Of a stretch of 64,000 nt of DNA, positions 25,924 through 32,448 are shown one piece after another. Origin of the DNA: Streptomyces sp. WAC 01529 (GTDB lineage: Bacteria > Actinomycetota > Actinomycetes > Streptomycetales > Streptomycetaceae); the NCBI RefSeq assembly GCF_003945545.1, contig NZ_CP029617.1, forward strand, positions 7,219,001-7,283,000. The letters are read 5' to 3'. Every line of letters begins with the position of its first letter. Position 1 is the first letter of the stretch. Made by a program: the position numbers and the translations under genes. The notes below the pieces were generated by a model that was not told the origin of the DNA, made no database searches, and saw only the letters and a program-made list of their open reading frames with translations.

Positions 25924-26913
25924 ATGAGCGACGTACGGACGGTGCGGGCGGGCCGCCGCACCGTGGAACTGCACCGGCCGGAGAAGGTCCTCTTCCCGGC
26001 CGGTGACGGCGACGGCAGCGGCAAGGAGCGGAGCGAAGGCGCGGCCGAGGCGCATACGAAAGCCGAGGGCCATGCGGAAGCCAAGGCCTACACGAAAGCG
26101 GACCTCTTCGACTACTACCGGTCCGTCGCCCCCTTCATGCTGCCCCACCTGCGCGGCCGCCCCCTCATGCTGGAGCGCCACCCGGACGGCCTCGACGGCC
26201 CCCGCTTCATGCAGAAGGACACCCCGGACCACTACCCGGACTGGATCACCCGCGCCGAGGTCGCCAAGCAGGACGGCACCGTCACGCACACCGTGTGCGA
26301 CGACACGGCGACCCTGCTCTTCCTCGCCGACCAGGCGTGCCTGACCCTGCACCGCTGGCTCTCCCGCACCGGCAGAACCGACCGACCCGACCGGCTGGTC
26401 TTCGACCTCGACCCGGCGAAGGACGACTTCGGCGCCGTACGGGACGCGGCCCGGCTCCTCGGTGAACTCCTCGACCACATGAGCCTGCCGTCCGCCCTGA
26501 TGACGACCGGCTCACGCGGACTGCACGTCGTCGTGCCCCTCAACGGCAACCACGACTTCGACGACGTGCGCGACTTCGCCAAGGACGTCGCCGACACGCT
26601 CGCCGCGGCGCATCCCGAGAGGTTCACCACAGCCGCCCGCAAGGAGGCCCGCGGCGACCGGCTCTACCTCGACGTGCAGCGCAACGGGTACGCGCAGACA
26701 GCGGTGGCCCCCTTCTCCGTGCGGGCCGCGCCCGGCGCCCCGGTGGCCGTCCCGCTTGCCTGGGAACAGCTGGACGACCCCGCGGTGCACGCCCGCCGCT
26801 GGACCATCGAGGACGCCGTCGAACAGGCCCGCACCGACCCATGGGCCGGCGTCCTGCGCAACGGACGCGCCCTTGGACCGGCCCGCCGCAAGCTGCGCGC
26901 CCTGCGCGGCTGA
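25924..26913 (+). CDS. Stand-alone LigD-type polymerase (primase-polymerase) domain protein
   Basis: The 329-aa protein is the polymerase module of bacterial NHEJ ligase D without ligase or nuclease domains: VAPFMLPHLRGRPLMLERHPDG, FMQKDTPDHYPDWI, the catalytic DLD at 161-163 (RLVFDLDPAKDD), TTGSRGLHVVVPL, and RGDRLYLDVQRNGYAQT. Such enzymes fill gaps and add nucleotides at broken DNA ends with Ku. Residues 28-58 form an unusual charged insertion rich in AEAHTKAEGHAEAKA-like repeats, absent from typical LigD. GGAAGG lies upstream of the ATG. No ku or ligase gene is adjacent; the gene abuts the gas vesicle operon. Confidence 0.88.
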   Translation: MSDVRTVRAGRRTVELHRPEKVLFPAGDGDGSGKERSEGAAEAHTKAEGHAEAKAYTKADLFDYYRSVAPFMLPHLRGRPLMLERHPDGLDGPRFMQKDTPDHYPDWITRAEVAKQDGTVTHTVCDDTATLLFLADQACLTLHRWLSRTGRTDRPDRLVFDLDPAKDDFGAVRDAARLLGELLDHMSLPSALMTTGSRGLHVVVPLNGNHDFDDVRDFAKDVADTLAAAHPERFTTAARKEARGDRLYLDVQRNGYAQTAVAPFSVRAAPGAPVAVPLAWEQLDDPAVHARRWTIEDAVEQARTDPWAGVLRNGRALGPARRKLRALRG

Positions 26914-26919
26914 GGCGAG

Positions 26920-26944
26920 GTTTGGCCAAGGGACACCGGGACAC
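26920..26944 (+). promoter_or_regulatory. GTTT-N15-GGACAC promoter-like motif for the gvp operon
   Basis: GTTT at 26920-26923 and GGACAC at 26939-26944 are separated by exactly 15 bases. A transcript would start near 26951, just before the GGGAGG ribosome site of gvpO. The same exact motif occurs upstream of the ABC-F gene (37872-37896) and the TPP enzyme gene (minus strand 44383-44359). It resembles a SigB-family promoter with a changed -10. Confidence 0.55.
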
Positions 26945-26962
26945 ACGTATCGGGAGGTGGAC

Positions 26963-27286
26963 ATGGCCAATACGTCACGTAAGACCACAGACTCCAAGAC
27001 AACGGACACCGAGCAGAAGGAGCAGCCGGGCCCCATGGCGGTCCTGCGGGCCGCGCAGACCCAGCTCGCCGAGCTGACCGGCATGACAGCCGAAGCGGTG
27101 TCGTCCTTCGAACGCACCGAGGAGGGATGGCTGCTGGAGATCGAGGTGCTCGAGCTGGCCCGTGTCCCCGACACGATGAGCCTGCTGGCGAGCTACGAGG
27201 TCCGGCTCGACCCCCAGGGCGAGCTGACCGGATACCGGCGGATGCGCCGCTACGAACGCGGACGTTCGGACCCGCACAACAAGTAG
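26963..27286 (+). CDS. gvpO: Gas vesicle protein GvpO
   Basis: The 107-aa protein has a polar Lys/Thr-rich start and the GvpO domain (VLRAAQTQLAELTGMTAEAV, then GWLLEIEVLELARVPDTMSLLASYEV and GELTGYRRMRRYERG). GvpO is needed for gas vesicle formation in haloarchaea, probably as a regulator or assembly factor. It is first in the streptomycete gvp operon, with GGGAGGTGG before the ATG. An 82-base gap with little coding potential separates it from gvpA, the longest gap in the cluster. Confidence 0.93.
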   Translation: MANTSRKTTDSKTTDTEQKEQPGPMAVLRAAQTQLAELTGMTAEAVSSFERTEEGWLLEIEVLELARVPDTMSLLASYEVRLDPQGELTGYRRMRRYERGRSDPHNK

Positions 27287-27368
27287 AGCCGCACAGAAGA
27301 ACCACGCTCCACAGCAAGCAAGGGAAGCAAGACAGACAAGGCAGCCAAAGCAAGGAGGCTCAGTCGGC

Positions 27369-27800
27369 ATGACCGTAGTCCCGGCACAACAGTCCGGCGG
27401 CGGAGGCGGCACCAGTGGCCTGTACGACGTCGTGGAACTCATCCTCGACCGAGGACTCGTCATCGACGCCTTCATCCGCGTCTCACTCGTCGGTATCGAG
27501 ATCCTGAAGGTCGACGTCCGTGTCGTCGTCGCGAGCGTCGACACCTATCTGCGGTTCGCCGAGGCGTGCAACCGCCTAGACCTGGAGACCGGACAGAAGA
27601 AGGACCCCGGCGTGCCCGACCTCTTGGGCGAGATCACCGAGTCCGGCGCCAAGGGCAAGTCCAAGGGCGCCCTCTCCGGAGCCGCCGAGACCATATCGGA
27701 CGCCTTCAAGCAGTCCCGTGAGGAAGGCGAGCGCCAGAGCGAGGAGCGCCCGCGGGCCCGGCGCTCCACGACGTCCCGCCGGAAGGAGGAGAAGGAGTGA
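27369..27800 (+). CDS. gvpA: Gas vesicle structural protein GvpA
   Basis: Residues 17-75 form the GvpA core (LYDVVELILDRGLVIDAFIR, then VSLVGIEILKVDVRVVVASV), the helix-strand-strand-helix unit that builds the vesicle wall. A roughly 70-residue charged tail (up to 143 aa in total) follows, ending in an Arg/Lys/Glu-rich stretch. Wall-forming GvpA of floating bacteria is about 70 aa, so this long tail is notable, though streptomycete homologues are known to be extended. AAGGAGG precedes the ATG. The stop overlaps the gvpF start as GTGA. Confidence 0.92.
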   Translation: MTVVPAQQSGGGGGTSGLYDVVELILDRGLVIDAFIRVSLVGIEILKVDVRVVVASVDTYLRFAEACNRLDLETGQKKDPGVPDLLGEITESGAKGKSKGALSGAAETISDAFKQSREEGERQSEERPRARRSTTSRRKEEKE

Positions 27801-28537
27801 CCACCTACGTCTACGGCATCGCGAGCAGCTCCCACCCGTCCCTGCCGGACGGCATGGAGGGCATAGGGAAGCCGGCGTGCGCCGTGCGCATCCTGAAGCA
27901 GGGTGAACTCGCCGCGATCGTCAGCGATGCCCCCGAGGACCTCAAGCCCAAGCGGCGCGACCTGCTCGCGCACCAGAACGTGCTGTCGGAGGCGGGCGCC
28001 GCGGGCTCCGTGCTGCCGATGCGCTTCGGCAGTCTCGCCCCGGACGACGAGACCGTCGTATCCGTACTGGGGGAGCGCGCCGACCACTACACGGAACGCC
28101 TGCGCACCCTCGACGGCAAGGTCGAGTACAACGTGAAGGCCTCCCACAACGAACAGGCCGTGCTGCACCAGGTCCTCGCGGAGAACCCGGAGCTGCGCGC
28201 CATGGTGGAGGCCAACCAGCGCCAGGGCGGCGGCAGCCACGAGCAGAAGCTGCAGCTCGGTGAGGCGGTCACCTCCGCGGTGCGGGCCCGGGAGGCGAGC
28301 GACGCCGTCGAGGTGCGGCGCGCGCTGGAACCGACGGCCGAATCGGTCGCCGAGGGGCCCGAGGGCACCGGCTGGCTCGCCAACATCTCGTTCCTGGTGA
28401 GCCGCAAGTCCGCCGAGGGCTTCGTCGCCGCGGTGGAGGAACTGCGCACCACCCAGCCGCACCTGGAACTCAAGGTGCACGGTCCGCTGCCCCCGTACAG
28501 CTTCGTCGACCCGGGACCCGCCGAACCGGCGGCGTGA
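27797..28537 (+). CDS. gvpF: Gas vesicle protein GvpF (GvpL/GvpF family)
   Basis: The 246-aa protein shows the GvpL/F family pattern: an N-terminal TYVYGIASSS strand, the conserved VLPMRFGSL segment, YNVKASHNEQAVL, and a C-terminal GTGWLANISFLVSRKSAEGFVAAVEEL domain. GvpF is a minor vesicle component that contacts GvpA in the early nucleus. The GTG start overlaps the gvpA stop with a GGAGGAGAAGGA ribosome site inside gvpA, so translation is coupled. Confidence 0.92.
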   Translation: MTTYVYGIASSSHPSLPDGMEGIGKPACAVRILKQGELAAIVSDAPEDLKPKRRDLLAHQNVLSEAGAAGSVLPMRFGSLAPDDETVVSVLGERADHYTERLRTLDGKVEYNVKASHNEQAVLHQVLAENPELRAMVEANQRQGGGSHEQKLQLGEAVTSAVRAREASDAVEVRRALEPTAESVAEGPEGTGWLANISFLVSRKSAEGFVAAVEELRTTQPHLELKVHGPLPPYSFVDPGPAEPAA

Positions 28538-28541
28538 CGGG

Positions 28542-28787
28542 ATGGGACTGATCGGCGAACTGCTCCTGCTGCCACTGGCCCCGGCCCGTGGCTCCCTCTG
28601 GGTGCTGAACCAAGTGGTCGACGAGGCGGAGCGGCAGTACTACGACCCCTCGGCCATCCGTCGTGAGCTCGCCCGCCTCGAGGAGCGCCTGGAGGCGGGC
28701 GAGATCGACGAGGACGAGTTCGAGCGGGCCGAGGACGAACTCCTCGACCGGCTGCAGCACAGCACAGGACAGGACTTCAGACAATGA
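28542..28787 (+). CDS. gvpG: Gas vesicle protein GvpG
   Basis: The 81-aa protein matches GvpG: a hydrophobic start (GLIGELLLLPLAPARGSLWV), VVDEAERQYYDPSAIRRELARL, and an acidic coiled-coil-like end EIDEDEFERAEDELLDRL. GvpG is a minor assembly protein. It starts five bases after gvpF and its TGA overlaps the next ATG. Confidence 0.92.
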   Translation: MGLIGELLLLPLAPARGSLWVLNQVVDEAERQYYDPSAIRRELARLEERLEAGEIDEDEFERAEDELLDRLQHSTGQDFRQ

Positions 28788-29464
28788 ACCGACTGGCAAT
28801 GGGCCTTGCCGTGGGCGCGGGATACGTGCTCGGCCGCACGAAGAAGGCGAAGTTCGCGTTCGCCGTCGGCACGATGGTCGCGGGCAAGAAGCTGAACCTG
28901 AGCCCGAAGGCGCTGGGGTCGCTCGTGACCCAGCAGCTGGAGAACAACCCGCAGTTCAAGGAGATAGGCGACCAGCTGCGCGAGGATCTGCGGGGCGTGG
29001 GCAAGGCCGCTACCGGCTCGCTCCTCAACCGGCAGCTCGAAGGCCTCGCCGACCGCCTGCACGACCGCACCCTCGACGTCCAGGACCGCATCTCCGGCGT
29101 GGTGCCGGACGAGGTCAAGGGCGCCGACAGGGATGACGAGGAGGCGGTGGAGGCCGAGGACGCCAAGAGCGCCGACTCCGAGGACGAGGACCAGCCGGCC
29201 GGGCGGCGCAAGAAGGCGGCGGCCAAGAGGCCGTCCGCCCCGAAGTCCGGCTCCAGGTCGCAGTCCCGGTCCGGCTCCCGGTCGGAGGGGAAGACGGACA
29301 CGGAGTCCGAGCCCAAGACGGCCGCGAAGAAGACCGCGGCGAAGAAGAGCACCGCCCGCAAGACCGCCCAGAAGAAGTCGGCTTCCGCGGCGCGCGGCAC
29401 CGCCCGCAAGACGGCATCGGCGGCCCGCACGGGCGGCCGGGCGAAGGGAGGCGACCGTGGCTGA
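28784..29464 (+). CDS. gvpY: Gas vesicle cluster protein GvpY with histone-H1-like tail
   Basis: The 226-aa protein has an N-terminal domain (about 1-115; MGLAVGAGYVLGRTKKAKFA and SPKALGSLVTQQLENNPQF) found in streptomycete gvp clusters, then an acidic linker and a tail of Lys-Ala-Thr repeats (AAKKTAAKKSTARKTAQKKS) like eukaryotic histone H1 or the HupS tail. No enzymatic motif is seen. The tail could bind nucleic acid or the strongly acidic tail of GvpZ, encoded next. It overlaps gvpG (ATGA) and the GTG start of gvpZ by eight bases. Confidence 0.88.
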   Translation: MNRLAMGLAVGAGYVLGRTKKAKFAFAVGTMVAGKKLNLSPKALGSLVTQQLENNPQFKEIGDQLREDLRGVGKAATGSLLNRQLEGLADRLHDRTLDVQDRISGVVPDEVKGADRDDEEAVEAEDAKSADSEDEDQPAGRRKKAAAKRPSAPKSGSRSQSRSGSRSEGKTDTESEPKTAAKKTAAKKSTARKTAQKKSASAARGTARKTASAARTGGRAKGGDRG

Positions 29465-30671
29465 GTCACCGCTGAGCAACATCACGCGAAGCCCCGCCGC
29501 CGACCGTCTGAAGGAAGAGGCGCAGGCCTACCTCATGGCGCAGGTCGAGCGCATGCTCGTAGGCGTGGGCCACCGCCTCGGCGACGCCACCGTGAAGCTG
29601 AACGACATCGCGGACGGCAAGAGCCCCGGCTTCGGCAAGCTCGCGCTGAACGCGGGCAAGAAGGTCGCCGAGGGCAAGGGCCCGGTGCGCAGCGCGCTGG
29701 AACTGGGCGGAGGCCACCTCAAGGACAAGGTCACCGATGCTGTCAAGGGCATCGGCGGCGGCAAGCGCAAGAAGGGCGGCGCGGGCCAGAAGCCCACGGT
29801 CATCCTGGAGTACGTCGACGTCGGCGTCCCGGTCCGCGAGGCGTACGACCAGTGGACCCAGTACCAGGAGTTCTCCACTTTCGCGAAGGGTGTCCAGGAC
29901 GCCACCGCCGCGAGCGACACGGACACCGACTGGAAGCTCAAGGTCTTCTGGTCCAAGCGCAGTTGGAAGGCGCACACCACCGAGCAGGTGCCGGACCAGC
30001 GGATCACCTGGACGTCGGAGGGAGCCAAGGGGGCGGCCAAGGGCGCCGTCACCTTCCACCCGCTCGCGGAGAACCTCACCCGGGTCCTGCTGGTCATCGA
30101 GTACTACCCGAAGGGCCTCTTCGAGAAGACCGGCAACATCTGGCGCGCCCAGGGCCGCAGGGCACGCCTGGACCTCAAGAACTTCGCCCGGCACATCACG
30201 CTGCGCGGCGAGGCGAGCGACGGCTGGCGCGGCGAGATCCGCGACGGCGAGGTCGTCCGCAGCCACGAGGACGCCGTGGCCGAGGAGGAGGACGAGCGCT
30301 CCGAGGACGAGCACGCCGAGGACGAGCGCCTGGAGGACGAGTACGAGGAGCAGGACGAGCCCGAGGACGAGTACGACGAGGAGGAAGACGCCCGCGAGGA
30401 CGAGCCGGCGGCGGAGTACGAGGACGAGGACGAGCCCGAGGAAGAGGTCGACGAGGAGACCGAGGGCGAGCCCGAGGACGAGTACGACGACCTCGACGAA
30501 GACGCCGAGGCCGAAGACGAGGTTGACGACGAGGCCGAGGCCGAGGCTGACGACGAGGTCGCCGCCGAGGACGATGACGACGTCGACGAGGTCGATGAAG
30601 AGGCCGACGCCGACGAGGAGAAGCGGCGCGAGTACGCCGAGTCGGCCGACGGCGGCCGGGGCAGCCGATGA
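29457..30671 (+). CDS. gvpZ: Gas vesicle cluster protein GvpZ: SRPBCC domain with polyacidic tail
   Basis: The 404-aa protein has an N-terminal helical region (LSNITRSPAADRLKEEAQAY), a basic Gly/Lys linker, a START/SRPBCC (polyketide cyclase-like) domain at about 110-255 (VDVGVPVREAYDQWTQYQEF, then ENLTRVLLVIEYYPKGLFEK), and about 140 residues of nearly continuous Asp/Glu. The SRPBCC fold usually binds a hydrophobic ligand. The acidic tail may balance the basic tail of GvpY. The GTG start has GGGAGG upstream and overlaps gvpY; its stop overlaps gvpJ. Confidence 0.88.
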   Translation: MAESPLSNITRSPAADRLKEEAQAYLMAQVERMLVGVGHRLGDATVKLNDIADGKSPGFGKLALNAGKKVAEGKGPVRSALELGGGHLKDKVTDAVKGIGGGKRKKGGAGQKPTVILEYVDVGVPVREAYDQWTQYQEFSTFAKGVQDATAASDTDTDWKLKVFWSKRSWKAHTTEQVPDQRITWTSEGAKGAAKGAVTFHPLAENLTRVLLVIEYYPKGLFEKTGNIWRAQGRRARLDLKNFARHITLRGEASDGWRGEIRDGEVVRSHEDAVAEEEDERSEDEHAEDERLEDEYEEQDEPEDEYDEEEDAREDEPAAEYEDEDEPEEEVDEETEGEPEDEYDDLDEDAEAEDEVDDEAEAEADDEVAAEDDDDVDEVDEEADADEEKRREYAESADGGRGSR

Positions 30672-31027
30672 CGGGCTCCCCGAGCGGCGGTCTGCCCGGC
30701 CCCTACGGCAACAGCAGTGGAGGGGCCAACCTCGCGGACATCCTCGAACGCGTCCTGGACAAGGGCATCGTCATCGCCGGCGACATCAAGATCAACCTGC
30801 TCGACATCGAACTGCTCACCATCAAACTGCGCCTGATCGTCGCGTCGGTGGACAAGGCCAAGGAGATGGGTATCGACTGGTGGGAACAGGACCCGGCGCT
30901 CTCGTCCGGAGCGCGCCACAAGGAGCTCTCCCAGGAGAACGCCGAGCTGAGGCGGCGGCTGGAGGAACTGGAGTCCCAGGGGGTCCTGGAACCCGCCGAG
31001 AAGGAGTCACGTGAGCCTCGCAAGTGA
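30668..31027 (+). CDS. gvpJ: Gas vesicle protein GvpJ (GvpA-like)
   Basis: The 119-aa protein carries the GvpA-family core (NLADILERVLDKGIVIAGDI, then KINLLDIELLTIKLRLIVAS) with a WWEQDPAL segment after it and a coiled-coil-like acidic/basic end. GvpJ is a minor GvpA homologue needed for nucleation of the conical cap. It overlaps gvpZ by ATGA and the GTG start of gvpL by 17 bases. Confidence 0.9.
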   Translation: MTGSPSGGLPGPYGNSSGGANLADILERVLDKGIVIAGDIKINLLDIELLTIKLRLIVASVDKAKEMGIDWWEQDPALSSGARHKELSQENAELRRRLEELESQGVLEPAEKESREPRK

Positions 31028-31868
31028 GGAACTGCGTTACGTCTACGCGGTCTGCCGTCCGCTGGACGCACCGCTCGCCGCCGACCTGACCGGGGTCGGC
31101 GGCGTGCCGCCCCGGCAGCTCGCCCACGAGGGCCTCATCGCCCTCGTGGGCCCGGTGCCGGAGCGGGACTTCGCGGAGGAGCCGCTGCGCAGGCATCTGG
31201 AGGACCTGGACTGGCTCTCCGACACGGCCCGCGCGCACCAGCGGGTGATCTCCGCGCTCACCAGCGTCACCTGCCCGCTGCCGCTGCGGCTCGCCACCGT
31301 CTTCCGGGACGACAGCGGTGTGCGCGCCATGCTGGAGGAGGGCGCGGACCGCTTCCGCCGGGTCCTCGACCGGATCGACGGGTGCGTGGAGTGGGGCGTC
31401 AAGGTCCATCTGGAGAGCGAGGAGTCGCGGGAGCGGCCCGCCGAGGCGCCGACGCAGGACAAGCCGCGTTCGGGACGCGACTATCTGCGCCAGCGACGCA
31501 GCCGACAGACGGCCCAGGACGAGAGCTGGCAGCGGGCCGAGGTTTTCGCCCAGGCCCTGCACGAGAAGCTGTCGCGGCGCTCCGACGACTCCCGGCTGCA
31601 CGCCCCGCAGAACTCGTCCCTCTCCAAGGCGCCCGGGCGGAACATCCTCAACGCCGCCTACCTGGTGCCCCGCGCGCACTCGGAGGAGTTCGTCGAACTC
31701 GTCGACGGCACCAAGGACGAGGGGCAGGAGTCGTCCGGCCTGCGGGTGGAGCTGACGGGCCCCTGGGCGGCCTACTCCTTCACCGCCGACGACCCGGGCA
31801 CCGAGGGCACGAGGGCCGACGGCACCGACACCGGCACCGGCGCCGACCAGACGGAGCGCTCGCGATGA
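31011..31868 (+). CDS. gvpL: Gas vesicle protein GvpL (GvpL/GvpF family)
   Basis: The 285-aa protein repeats the family pattern of GvpF: YVYAVCRPLDAPL at the start, CPLPLRLATVFRDD, VEWGVKVHLESEE, and the end domain NILNAAYLVPRAHSEEFVEL. A polar insertion with Arg-rich YLRQRRSRQT sits in the middle. GvpL is thought to be a hub contacting many other Gvp proteins. The GTG start lies within the gvpJ 3' end; the stop overlaps gvpS. Confidence 0.9.
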   Translation: MSLASEELRYVYAVCRPLDAPLAADLTGVGGVPPRQLAHEGLIALVGPVPERDFAEEPLRRHLEDLDWLSDTARAHQRVISALTSVTCPLPLRLATVFRDDSGVRAMLEEGADRFRRVLDRIDGCVEWGVKVHLESEESRERPAEAPTQDKPRSGRDYLRQRRSRQTAQDESWQRAEVFAQALHEKLSRRSDDSRLHAPQNSSLSKAPGRNILNAAYLVPRAHSEEFVELVDGTKDEGQESSGLRVELTGPWAAYSFTADDPGTEGTRADGTDTGTGADQTERSR

Positions 31869-32053
31869 CAGTCGTGGAGCGCCGCGAAATAGCCCTGGTC
31901 GACCTGCTCGACCGCCTTCTCGCGGGCGGGGTCGTCATCAAGGGGGACATCACGCTGCGGATCGCGGATGTCGACCTCGTACGCATCGACCTGAACGCCC
32001 TGATCAGCTCGGTGAACGAGCAAGTGCCCTCACCGTGGCCGGAATTGGAGTGA
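31865..32053 (+). CDS. gvpS: Gas vesicle protein GvpS (short GvpA-like)
   Basis: The 62-aa protein is almost only the GvpA core (ALVDLLDRLLAGGVVIKGDI, TLRIADVDLVRIDLNALISS). It is the third GvpA-type paralogue in the operon after gvpA and gvpJ. It overlaps the gvpL stop as ATGA and ends three bases before gvpK. Confidence 0.9.
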   Translation: MTVVERREIALVDLLDRLLAGGVVIKGDITLRIADVDLVRIDLNALISSVNEQVPSPWPELE

Positions 32054-32056
32054 CCC

Positions 32057-32389
32057 ATGGAGCCCAGTGAACCCGCTGAGCCCAGTGACCTCGCGGCGGA
32101 CAAGGGCCGCGGCGACCGCAAGCGCATGGACCTCGACCCGGACACCGTGGAGCGGGACCTGGTGAAGCTGGTCCTGACCATCATCGAGCTGCTCCGGCAG
32201 CTCATGGAGCGCCAGGCGGTGCGCCGTTTCGACACCGGCGACCTGACCGAGGACCAGGAGGAGCGGATCGGGCTGACGCTGATGCTCCTGGAGGACCGGA
32301 TGGCCGAGCTGCGTGACCGGTACGGGCTGCGGGCCGAGGACCTGAACCTGGACCTCGGCCCGCTGGGCCCTCTGCTGCCGAGGGAGTAG
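32057..32389 (+). CDS. gvpK: Gas vesicle protein GvpK
   Basis: The 110-aa protein has a polar N-terminus and the helical GvpK domain (MDLDPDTVERDLVKLVLTII, ELLRQLMERQAVRRF, GLTLMLLEDRMAELRDRYGL). GvpK is an essential minor component in other gas vesicle systems. It closes the ten-gene operon; the next gene is unrelated. Confidence 0.92.
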   Translation: MEPSEPAEPSDLAADKGRGDRKRMDLDPDTVERDLVKLVLTIIELLRQLMERQAVRRFDTGDLTEDQEERIGLTLMLLEDRMAELRDRYGLRAEDLNLDLGPLGPLLPRE

Positions 32390-32448
32390 CGGCCGACTGA
32401 CCTCAACCGGCTTACCCGCAAGAGGGGTTGTGCGAGACACTCCCTGAG

